Part shown: piece after piece, positions 1 through 6,539 of the stretch
How positions within the stretch are numbered: the first letter of the stretch is position 1
Layout of the letters: the number at the start of each line of letters is the position of its first letter
DNA from: JAVBKB01 sp031554275
GTDB lineage: Bacteria > Bacillota > Bacilli > JARBTR01
Assembly (NCBI GenBank): GCA_031554275.1
Contig: JAVBKB010000162.1
Span: 1 to 11,261 of the forward strand
Reading direction: 5' to 3'
Length of the DNA stretch: 11,261 nt
Position numbers and translations under genes: made by a program
Notes under the pieces: generated by a model
Told to the model about the DNA's origin: nothing
The model's input: the letters and a program-made list of their open reading frames with translations, nothing else
Databases searched by the model: none

Positions 1-1638
1 GAATTAACACTTGAACAAGTTCAAAACCTAGTAGAAATTCCAAAGTTCGATGATCATGGTGATATCGCTTTCCCATGTTTCACATTTGCAAAAACGCTTA
101 AGAAAGCACCTGCTGTAATTGCTGAAGAGTTAGCTGAAAAGCTTTCTGGAGACAAATTCGAGAAGGTTGTTGCTCTTGGGCCATATGTGAATTTCTTCTT
201 TAAGAAACCTTTTATCACAAATGAGATTGTGCGTGAAATCTTGAACACTGGTAGCCACTTCGGGGACTTGCAAATTGGCCATGGTGAAAACGTAACTGTT
301 GATTGGTCATCGCCAAACATCGCCAAACCATTCTCGCTTGGACATTTACGGTCGACTGTAATCGGCAATTCAATTGCCTTAATTGCTCAAAAATGCGGCT
401 TCACTCCTTTAAAAATCAACCATTTGGGTGATTGGGGAACACAATTTGGTAAGCTCATCGTTGCCTACAAGGCCTGGGGTGATGAAAAGAAAGTTCGAGA
501 AAACCCTATTGAAGAGTTGCTGAAGCTTTACGTGGAATTCCATGATAAGGCGGAAGAGGATAAGGATTTGGATCAACAAGGACGTGATTGGTTTAAGAAA
601 CTTGAAGATGGCGATGAGGAAGCCACTCGGCTTTGGACATGGTTCCGAGATGAATCATTAAAAGCATTTAACAAAATTTACGAATTGCTAGGTGTGAAAT
701 CTGAATTCGACCATGGTGAATCTTTCTATAATGATAAAATGCCTGAAATCATGGAACTCCTTGATAACAGTGGTATTCTAGAAACGGATCGCGGAGCCCA
801 GATGGTTCGACTTGATGAGGAGAATCTTCCAGTTTGTCTCATTAGAAAATCTGATGGTGCTTCCCTTTACATTACTCGTGACTTGGCGACTGCCCTCTAT
901 CGCCATCGTACTTTTGACTTTGTAAGAAGTGTGTATGCAGTTGGAAATGAACAGTCACTGCATTTTAAACAATTGAAGGCAGTGTTGAAGAAGCTTGGAT
1001 TTGATTGGTCTGATCGTATGGTTCACGCCCCTTTTGGTATGGTGAAACAAGGTGGTAAGAAGCTATCCACTCGTAAAGGGAAGATTGTGCTTTTGGAAGA
1101 AGTATTGGATGAATCCATTAAATTGGCTGAAAATCTTATTGTTGAGAAGAATCCGAATTTGAAGAATAAAGATGTTGTGGCACGCCAAGTTGGCGTTGGC
1201 GCTGTGATCTTCCACGACCTTCGTAATGATCGTATGAATGATATTGACTTCAACTTAGAAAGTATGCTGAGGTTCGAAGGCGACACTGGACCTTATTTGC
1301 AATATACAAATGCACGCGCCAATTCAATTCTTCGAAAAGCAAACTATCAAGATGGTGAGAACCTAATTGAATTAGATGACCCATGGAGCTTTGCAGTTGT
1401 TAAGCTATTGGCAGACTTCCCTAAAGTAGTGGAACGTGCATTAGAAAAATATGAACCATCAGTTATTTCAAAATATCTGATTGACCTAGGACAAAGCTTC
1501 AACAGCTACTATGGACATGTGCATATCCTTGAAGATAATGAACAGAAACAATCGCGTCTTGCCTTATTGAAAGCAACTACGACTGTTTTGACAGAAGGTC
1601 TAAGACTTCTTGGTATCGAAGCACCTGTTGAAATGTAA
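1..1638 (+). CDS. argS: Arginyl-tRNA synthetase, 5'-truncated by window edge
   Basis: Class I aminoacyl-tRNA synthetase that charges tRNA-Arg with arginine in the cytosol. The reading frame is open from base 1 and runs 545 codons to TAA. Compared with a usual length of about 560 residues, only around 17 N-terminal residues are missing. The ArgS additional N-terminal domain is followed by the HIGH-type signature, here SLGH at fragment residues 112-115 (KPFSLGHLRST). The Rossmann catalytic core carries the ArgS-type replacement for KMSKS, KKLSTRKG at 353-360. The all-alpha DALR anticodon-binding domain occupies about 420-545 (FEGDTGPYLQYTNAR). The gene converges on argR, and the two share a terminator. 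It links arginine supply to translation next to genes that degrade arginine. No start, RBS or promoter is visible, so its regulation cannot be judged. Family assignment is very secure. Confidence 0.97.
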   Translation, partial: ELTLEQVQNLVEIPKFDDHGDIAFPCFTFAKTLKKAPAVIAEELAEKLSGDKFEKVVALGPYVNFFFKKPFITNEIVREILNTGSHFGDLQIGHGENVTVDWSSPNIAKPFSLGHLRSTVIGNSIALIAQKCGFTPLKINHLGDWGTQFGKLIVAYKAWGDEKKVRENPIEELLKLYVEFHDKAEEDKDLDQQGRDWFKKLEDGDEEATRLWTWFRDESLKAFNKIYELLGVKSEFDHGESFYNDKMPEIMELLDNSGILETDRGAQMVRLDEENLPVCLIRKSDGASLYITRDLATALYRHRTFDFVRSVYAVGNEQSLHFKQLKAVLKKLGFDWSDRMVHAPFGMVKQGGKKLSTRKGKIVLLEEVLDESIKLAENLIVEKNPNLKNKDVVARQVGVGAVIFHDLRNDRMNDIDFNLESMLRFEGDTGPYLQYTNARANSILRKANYQDGENLIELDDPWSFAVVKLLADFPKVVERALEKYEPSVISKYLIDLGQSFNSYYGHVHILEDNEQKQSRLALLKATTTVLTEGLRLLGIEAPVEM

Positions 1639-1655
1639 GCATTTCAACAAACAGA

Positions 1656-1701
1656 AAAAAATCACCCTGAACAATACATTCATTGTTCAGGGTGATTTTT
1701 T
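1656..1701. terminator. Bidirectional rho-independent terminator between argS and argR
   Basis: A perfect 20-bp stem pairs 1656-1675 with 1682-1701 around a 6-nt loop. Its outer six pairs are A:T, so the stem is flanked by an A-run on one side and a T-run on the other in either direction. It begins 17 nt after the argS stop and ends 2 nt before the argR stop codon, so it should terminate both convergent genes. Confidence 0.93.
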
Positions 1702-1703
1702 CT

Positions 1704-2159
1704 TTATCTATTCAGCATTGTATTAAAGTGCTCTTTCACATCTATAGCATCTTCATCCGATGGACTAATAATTAAGATGGTATCATTTCCACAAATCGTG
1801 CCAATAATTTTTTCCCAATCAAGATTATCAATCAGTACACCAACTGCATGAGCATTACCTGGTAAAGTTTTCAATACTACAAGGTTCTTCGCAGCTTGGA
1901 TATCAACCAATACCTCTGATATCAATCTCTTCAGTTGGCTCAATGGATTGAATTTATGATCTGGTGGTAAGCTATACTTATAACTTCCATCAGTTAATGC
2001 TACTTTCATTAAGAATAGCTCTTTAATATCTCTTGAAACGGTTGCTTGCGTGACATGCAATCCTGACTCATGTAGTAAGTCCACTAATTCATCTTGTGTC
2101 TTGATGGTGTGCTTTACCACTAGTTCGCGAATGCGCATATGCCTCTGACCTTTATTCAT
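1704..2159 (-). CDS. argR: Arginine repressor/activator, ArgR/AhrC family
   Basis: DNA-binding regulator that in its family forms arginine-bound hexamers on ARG boxes, repressing biosynthesis and activating catabolism. The protein is 151 aa, normal for the family. The N-terminal winged helix (about 1-70) opens MNKGQRH, as in B. subtilis AhrC, and carries the recognition motif TQATVSRDIKEL at 37-48. The C-terminal oligomerisation and arginine-binding domain has GNAHAVGVLID at 101-111 and GTICGNDTILI at 120-130. The start chosen is ATG at 2159, with GGAGGG 6 nt upstream. A TTG one codon earlier leaves only 3 nt to the SD. One oddity: the family usually has GDD where this protein has G124-N125-D126, so the first of the paired acidic residues is Asn. 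The gene lies downstream of arcD2 with no clear terminator between them and has its own promoter candidate. Other ArgR paralogues may exist outside the window. Confidence 0.95.
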   Translation of the reverse strand: MNKGQRHMRIRELVVKHTIKTQDELVDLLHESGLHVTQATVSRDIKELFLMKVALTDGSYKYSLPPDHKFNPLSQLKRLISEVLVDIQAAKNLVVLKTLPGNAHAVGVLIDNLDWEKIIGTICGNDTILIISPSDEDAIDVKEHFNTMLNR

Positions 2160-2194
2160 CAAAAGCCCTCCGATAAATACATTTCCTATAATCT

Positions 2195-2223
2195 ATAATA
2201 GCGAATAATATCGAAAATGTATA
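2195..2223 (-). promoter_or_regulatory. Candidate argR promoter
   Basis: On the minus strand TATACA (2223-2218) is followed by a 17-bp spacer and TATTAT (2200-2195). This gives an expected start near 2188 and a leader of about 29 nt. The -10 matches 5/6 and the -35 matches 4/6. I see no convincing ARG box overlapping it. Read-through from arcD2 is an alternative source of argR mRNA. Confidence 0.55.
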
Positions 2224-2263
2224 GCAAGGATTATTTGATAACAACTGGTTACTTCAAATCAAA

Positions 2264-3706
2264 CTACATATTATTGATATCAAATTTCCCAGTAGCGAGC
2301 AGCCAAACTGCCACTAAAGCCAACACTACCAATAGAATTGCAACTAACAATTCAAGTGCGCGGAAAGGTTTTTCTTTTCTTTCCTTTTTAGCGAGAAGGT
2401 AGAATGGTATCCCTACTGCATACAGTATCATTACAAGGAGAAAGTACTTCCAACCAGCGGCGTACAGAATCCATACTGCATAAATCAGTGAAATAATACT
2501 AAGGATTTTTGTGCTGATTTTTGCTTTTACCTTTTCGCTACCAAATGCTAATTTCGTTCCATAAGCTGCACTAGATAAGTAAGGCACTAGGATGGCTGCT
2601 GTTGCAATCGTGATGAGCGTCAAGTAAGAGCTTTCTATTCCTGCTGCAAGTAAGATGAAAATCTGTGAAACAATTGTTGTAACATAGACTGCTCCCACTG
2701 GAGACCCTTTGCGATTTTCCTTTGCGCAAAACGCTGGAAATAACTTATCCTTACTCGCTTGTAGTGGGATTTCAGCAGCAATTAGGGTCCAACCTAATAG
2801 GGCACCAGAAATTGAAATGATTAATCCAATACTCACCATTGTTGCTGCCCAAGGTCCCACAGCATCCTCAAGCAATGTGGCCATAGAAGGATTTTCTAGA
2901 CCCATTAATTTCGCATGTGACATTGTACCAAGACTCAAGACCGACACTAGTACATATAACGTCAAAGTTGCTAACAATCCAATAACAGTTGCTTTTGCAA
3001 CTTCAGACATCTTCTTTGCTTTGCTGGAGAGAACAACTACCCCTTCAACACCAACAAAGACCCACAAAGTAATTAGCATTGTATTTTTGACTTGATCTAG
3101 AACACTCACCGAATTTCCACTATCGTCAAAAAGTGTCTCTTTTCCCCAGAAATCAAGACTGAAGTGATCAACATTAAATATAAGAATGGCAATAATAATG
3201 AATACAACGATTGGTATCAATTTGCAAACAGTAGTTACAAAATTAACAAAAGCTGCGTTTCTGACACCACCAACAATTAGAAAATTATAAATCCATAAGA
3301 TAATTGAAGCCGCGATCCAAGTTTGTGGATCACTAAACTCTTTAAAAAACGAGAACGTTTCAAAACCACTTATGGCTTCAAATAGACTTTTGAAAAAGGC
3401 GATATTCGCAAGAATGGCACTTAACCAATATCCCCACCCAATTGTAAATCCGGCAAAATCCCCGAATCCATCCTTTGCATAACCATAAATCCCACCATTA
3501 ATTCCTGGTCTGGATTTTGCAAGGTACTGAAAAACAAGTGCTAATGAAATGATACCGATACCTGTAATGAACCAACCAATGAGAATACCACCAGCACTTG
3601 CTGATTTAGCCATATCGCCTGGTATATTAAATACTCCAGCTCCAATCATTGATCCAATCGATAGCATAATTAATGAGATGAGTCCAATTTTCTGCTTGTT
3701 CTCCAT
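2264..3706 (-). CDS. arcD2: Arginine/ornithine antiporter paralogue (ArcD, APC superfamily)
   Basis: Membrane antiporter of the basic amino acid/polyamine antiporter (APA) family, expected to exchange arginine for ornithine or another amino acid. The protein has 480 aa and about 12 hydrophobic segments, ending in a short polar tail. TM1 carries the substrate-binding signature GSMIGAGVFNIPGD at about 18-31. GWGYWLSA near 90-97, a conserved KAKKM loop and GWTLIAAEIP in the C-terminal half match its neighbour arcD1, to which it is roughly two-thirds identical by eye. Start: ATG at 3706 with GGGAGGG 8 nt upstream; TTG at 3712 would sit too close to the SD. It lies downstream of arcD1 but behind arcD1's terminator. 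It has its own promoter, with tandem ARG boxes overlapping the start region. Family is certain; the exchanged substrates are inferred from context. Confidence 0.93.
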   Translation of the reverse strand: MENKQKIGLISLIMLSIGSMIGAGVFNIPGDMAKSASAGGILIGWFITGIGIISLALVFQYLAKSRPGINGGIYGYAKDGFGDFAGFTIGWGYWLSAILANIAFFKSLFEAISGFETFSFFKEFSDPQTWIAASIILWIYNFLIVGGVRNAAFVNFVTTVCKLIPIVVFIIIAILIFNVDHFSLDFWGKETLFDDSGNSVSVLDQVKNTMLITLWVFVGVEGVVVLSSKAKKMSEVAKATVIGLLATLTLYVLVSVLSLGTMSHAKLMGLENPSMATLLEDAVGPWAATMVSIGLIISISGALLGWTLIAAEIPLQASKDKLFPAFCAKENRKGSPVGAVYVTTIVSQIFILLAAGIESSYLTLITIATAAILVPYLSSAAYGTKLAFGSEKVKAKISTKILSIISLIYAVWILYAAGWKYFLLVMILYAVGIPFYLLAKKERKEKPFRALELLVAILLVVLALVAVWLLATGKFDINNM

Positions 3707-3761
3707 TACCAATACCCTCCCTTTTCTATCATCCTTTTAATTTTTGTAAAAGCTTTAGATA

Positions 3762-3795
3762 TGAATTTTTATAAATAGTTATGTATAAATATTCA
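3762..3795. promoter_or_regulatory. Tandem ARG boxes at the arcD2 promoter
   Basis: Two ArgR-type palindromes lie 20 bp centre to centre. The minus-strand TGAATATTTATACA (3795-3782) matches TGAATWWWWATTCA at 13/14. Plus-strand TGAATTTTTATAAA (3762-3775) matches at 12/14. Paired boxes two helical turns apart are the usual ArgR hexamer target. They lie downstream of the -10, roughly from +3 to +36, a position that normally means repression. Confidence 0.65.
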
Positions 3796-3804
3796 ACTGT
3801 TGGT

Positions 3805-3833
3805 ATTGTATCAAAAATTATTTTGAATGTATA
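3805..3833 (-). promoter_or_regulatory. arcD2 promoter with extended -10
   Basis: TATACA (3833-3828), a 17-bp spacer and TACAAT (3810-3805) are preceded by TG at the extended -10 position. The predicted start is near 3798, giving a leader of about 92 nt before the arcD2 ATG. It lies just upstream of the tandem ARG boxes. Confidence 0.65.
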
Positions 3834-3883
3834 TAGAAAATTAATCACACCTTTGAAAAAAGTTCGCTTATTAACAAATCACA

Positions 3884-3916
3884 TTACCACCCAGAAACGA
3901 AACAAATATCTTTCAC
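3884..3916 (-). CDS. Possible 10-codon ORF with a strong SD (MKDICFVSGW)
   Basis: A full AGGAGG (3929-3924) lies 7 nt upstream of a GTG that opens the ten-codon frame MKDICFVSGW followed by TAA. The spacing is ideal. It could be a leader peptide, or the abandoned start of a lost gene. The best arcD2 promoter lies downstream of it, so it would be transcribed only by read-through from arcD1 or by an unseen promoter. I recognise no family. Confidence 0.25.
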   Translation of the reverse strand: MKDICFVSGW

Positions 3917-3984
3917 CCTCAGACCTCCTGGCTAAATCGAATAATCAAAATTTAAGTAATCGAAGTTATTAATTTTTTTGATCA

Positions 3985-4028
3985 TAAAAATAGTGTAATC
4001 GTGCTGGTTTGTCAGCTGACGATTACAC
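3985..4028 (-). terminator. arcD1 rho-independent terminator
   Basis: A perfect 10-bp outer stem pairs 3993-4002 with 4019-4028. A 4-bp inner stem (GCTG 4003-4006 with CAGC 4013-4016) sits inside it across a 2-nt bulge. On the minus strand it is followed by TATTTTTAT. It starts 16 nt after the arcD1 stop. The plus-strand side has an even longer T-tract (4031-4046), so it could also block antisense transcription. Confidence 0.88.
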
Positions 4029-4044
4029 CGTTTTTTTATTTTTT

Positions 4045-5493
4045 TTAACCCAATAATGCATTGATATCAATTGTTTTTGTAGCAATTAGAACAATTGCCA
4101 AGACTGTTAGTGCCAACAGCCCTACCAAAAACCCAAGATCTCTAGGCTTAAATAGCTGTTGCTTTCTTTCCATCTTAGAGTACATATAGAAAGGTATTCC
4201 TGCTGCATAAATGAGCATAACGAGCATTAGGTATTTAATGCCGGCAGCGTATAGGATCCATACCGAGTAAACTAATGCCAAGATACAAACAAATATTGAA
4301 CTGGTTTTAACCTTTTCAGTTCCTTTTGAAAATGCAACCATTGATGCAAAACCAGCACTAGAGAGATATGGTATCAGAATTGCGGCAGTTGCTAGTAGAT
4401 ACAAGATATTATATGAACTATTGAACACAATAGCGATAATAACAATAATTTGCGAAATAAGTGAGGTTAAGAAAACAGCACCCACTGGTGAACCCTTTTT
4501 GTTTTCATAACTACAAAACTTAGGGAACAATTTATCCTTTCCAGCTTGGAATGGAATTTCTGCTGCGATTAAAGTCCATCCTAGTAGTGCTCCAACAAGT
4601 GAAATAATTACACCTACATTCACCAAAGTCGCGCCCCATGCTCCAACAGCATCTTCAAGTAAGAAAGCCATTGACGGGAATTCAACTCCTGCCAATTTAG
4701 CATGGTTCATTGCACCAAGACTTAGAACAGAAACCAAAACATAAATTGCTAAGGTTGAAAGGAGTCCGATAACTGTTGCTTTACCAACATCAGACATTTT
4801 CTTAGCTTTACTAGATAAGACTGCCACTCCTTCTACACCAACAAATACCCAAAGTGTAATGAGCATTGTCCCCTTAACCTGCTCCAAAATACTCATTGAC
4901 TTACCAGCTTCATTTAGCATTGTTTCTTTACCCCAGAAATCAAAACTAAAATGATCAATATTGAAAACAAAAATCATCACGATAATAAAGAATACGATCG
5001 GAAGCAACTTGCAAATCGTGGTAACAAAGTTTACAAATGCTGCATTTCGGATGCCAGCTACTATTAGGAAGTTATACACCCAAAGCAATATAGTCGCGGT
5101 TATCCAAGTTCTTGGGTCAGTGAAATCTTTCAAGAACTCCATACCTTTAAAGTTTCCTATTGCCGCAAACAACGCTACATAAAATGCTACATTGGCAATA
5201 ATTGCGCTTAACCAATAGCCCCAACCAATTGTAAAACCAGCAAAGTCACCAAAACCAGCACGCGCATATCCATAGATACCGCCCTCAATCTCTGGTTTTT
5301 TCTGTACTAAAAATTGAAAAACAAGTGCTAAAGCAATGATCCCTATCCCTGTTATAACCCAACCAATAATAATGCCACCTGTACTCGCTACGCCTGCCAT
5401 ATCAGCAGGTAGTCCGAAAACACCTGTTCCAATCATAGAGCCAATGGATAATGCAATTAATGAAAATAGACCAATCTTCTGTTTGTCTTCCAT
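4045..5493 (-). CDS. arcD1: Arginine/ornithine antiporter (ArcD, APC superfamily)
   Basis: Integral membrane antiporter that, in the ADI pathway, imports arginine in exchange for ornithine without spending ATP. The protein is 482 aa, with about 12 predicted transmembrane segments and a polar loop of about 30 residues after the fifth (DFWGKETML region). The TM1 signature GSMIGTGVFGLPAD lies at 18-31 and GWGYWLSA at 90-97. GWTLIAAEIP and KGSPVGAV follow in the C-terminal half. Start: ATG at 5493, preceded by GGAAGGTG and 6 nt; the in-frame GTG at 5502 would overlap that SD. Only 17 nt separate it from the dehydratase-like gene, so the two are almost certainly cotranscribed. A strong terminator follows. 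It differs from arcD2 at several TM1 positions, so the two may use different counter-substrates. Confidence 0.94.
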   Translation of the reverse strand: MEDKQKIGLFSLIALSIGSMIGTGVFGLPADMAGVASTGGIIIGWVITGIGIIALALVFQFLVQKKPEIEGGIYGYARAGFGDFAGFTIGWGYWLSAIIANVAFYVALFAAIGNFKGMEFLKDFTDPRTWITATILLWVYNFLIVAGIRNAAFVNFVTTICKLLPIVFFIIVMIFVFNIDHFSFDFWGKETMLNEAGKSMSILEQVKGTMLITLWVFVGVEGVAVLSSKAKKMSDVGKATVIGLLSTLAIYVLVSVLSLGAMNHAKLAGVEFPSMAFLLEDAVGAWGATLVNVGVIISLVGALLGWTLIAAEIPFQAGKDKLFPKFCSYENKKGSPVGAVFLTSLISQIIVIIAIVFNSSYNILYLLATAAILIPYLSSAGFASMVAFSKGTEKVKTSSIFVCILALVYSVWILYAAGIKYLMLVMLIYAAGIPFYMYSKMERKQQLFKPRDLGFLVGLLALTVLAIVLIATKTIDINALLG

Positions 5494-5510
5494 TTGAAAC
5501 ACCTTCCTTC

Positions 5511-6470
5511 TTAGGATAGAATAATTTCTTTTAACAAACCAGGATCAATATTACCACCAGAAACTACTAGGGCAACTTTTCTCCCTTTAAACACATCTGG
5601 ATGTTCCATAAATGCAGCTACAACAGATGCTCCACCAGGTTCTGCAACAACCTTTTCCTTGAATAGTAGCAGTTTAATGGCTTTTTTAATGCCTTCCTCA
5701 CTCACAATCAGAATGTCATCGATACATGTCTTTGCCATTGCAAATGGAACTTCGAGTATTCCACCAATTAATGAATCACATATGCTCTCGTCAGATGGAT
5801 ATTCAAGATAGCATTTATTATCTCGTAAAGAATGAACGAAAGCTGGGCATGCTTCTGTTTGTACGCCAATCACTCGAATATTTGGATTATGCGCTTTCAC
5901 AGCTACACCAATTCCAGTAATAATACCACCACCGCCAATTGGTACAACAACAGTATCAATTTCTTCATTTTGCTCAAGAATCTCAAGCCCAATTGTTCCT
6001 TGTCCAGCAATTACATCTACATCTCCAGACGAGTCAACATAAATGTATTTGTTCTTTGCTACCTCTTCGACAACTGCGTGATGCGCTTCATCATAGTTTT
6101 TCCCAACAAGCTTAACATTTGCTCCGTAGTGTCGAATGGTTTCCACCTTTGCTGCTGGTGCGTTTTCAGGTACGAAGATGTTAATGTTATGCATTCCAAT
6201 CAGCTTACCAGCGTAGCTGAGTCCACAGCCATGATTCCCTGAAGAAGAAGCAATTACGCCAAGTTCTTTTTCTTCATCTGATAAAGAAAGTAATTTATTA
6301 AGCGCACCACGAATTTTGAATGCCTTTAATTTCTGCTGAGACTCGAGCTTTAGAAAGACTTCTGTTTCTCCATCACTTAACTCTTTGGAGTAATCAAGCG
6401 GCGTTTTCCAAACTAAATCCTTGATTCTTTCTCTTGCATTTTTCACATCTTGAATAGTAACTGGTTGCAT
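5511..6470 (-). CDS. PLP fold-type II serine/threonine dehydratase-like enzyme
   Basis: Cytosolic PLP enzyme of the tryptophan-synthase-beta fold, closest to catabolic threonine/serine dehydratases and serine racemases. Such dehydratases release ammonia and a 2-oxo acid. It has 319 aa and no C-terminal ACT domain, so it resembles the TdcB type rather than IlvA. Visible motifs are the Schiff-base lysine K52 in AFKIRGA, the loop SSSGNHG at 75-81, the phosphate-binding GGGG at 179-182 and SGGN at 304-307, with Ser expected at the pyridine nitrogen. The segment before K52 reads L-K-A, where relatives usually have T-G-S or similar. The start ATG at 6470 has AAAGGAGG 6 nt upstream. It follows arcB across a terminator-like hairpin and precedes arcD1 by 17 nt. 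It is not a standard ADI gene. Substrate is unknown; Ser, Thr, a 3-hydroxy amino acid or racemisation are all possible. Confidence 0.85.
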   Translation of the reverse strand: MQPVTIQDVKNARERIKDLVWKTPLDYSKELSDGETEVFLKLESQQKLKAFKIRGALNKLLSLSDEEKELGVIASSSGNHGCGLSYAGKLIGMHNINIFVPENAPAAKVETIRHYGANVKLVGKNYDEAHHAVVEEVAKNKYIYVDSSGDVDVIAGQGTIGLEILEQNEEIDTVVVPIGGGGIITGIGVAVKAHNPNIRVIGVQTEACPAFVHSLRDNKCYLEYPSDESICDSLIGGILEVPFAMAKTCIDDILIVSEEGIKKAIKLLLFKEKVVAEPGGASVVAAFMEHPDVFKGRKVALVVSGGNIDPGLLKEIILS

Positions 6471-6484
6471 GAGGTTCCTCCTTT

Positions 6485-6532
6485 CAAAAACAAACCATAC
6501 TCTTTCTAACTAACTTTAGAAAAAGTATGGTT
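6485..6532 (-). terminator. Terminator/attenuator between arcB and the dehydratase-like gene
   Basis: A 17-bp stem pairs 6493-6509 with 6516-6532 around a 6-nt loop. On the minus-strand RNA the only non-Watson-Crick pair (6502/6523) is a G-U wobble; on the plus strand it would be a C-A mismatch. It begins 7 nt after the arcB stop codon and is followed by TGTTTTTG. The SD of the next gene starts almost at once, leaving no room for a separate promoter. This suggests partial termination with regulated read-through. Confidence 0.8.
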
Positions 6533-6539
6533 CATTTTT

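Larger units (their letters stand above)
3707..4044. other. 338-bp arcD1-arcD2 intergenic region
   Basis: This gap holds, in minus-strand order, the arcD1 terminator (4028-3985), a strong SD with a 10-codon ORF (3916-3884), an extended -10 promoter (3833-3805), tandem ARG boxes (3795-3762) and the arcD2 SD. Two TGTGATT half-sites lie near 3880 and 3855. The remaining sequence is A+T-rich with no other convincing gene on either strand. Confidence 0.8.

Noticed and set aside
54..368. Antisense frames inside argS, arcD, arcB, arcA and arcC
   Set aside because: They mirror strongly conserved genes on the other strand and have no SDs or recognisable domains.
3781..3972. Plus-strand 63-codon frame between arcD2 and arcD1
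   Set aside because: It overlaps the ARG boxes and promoter, has no SD, and looks like translated A+T-rich intergenic DNA.
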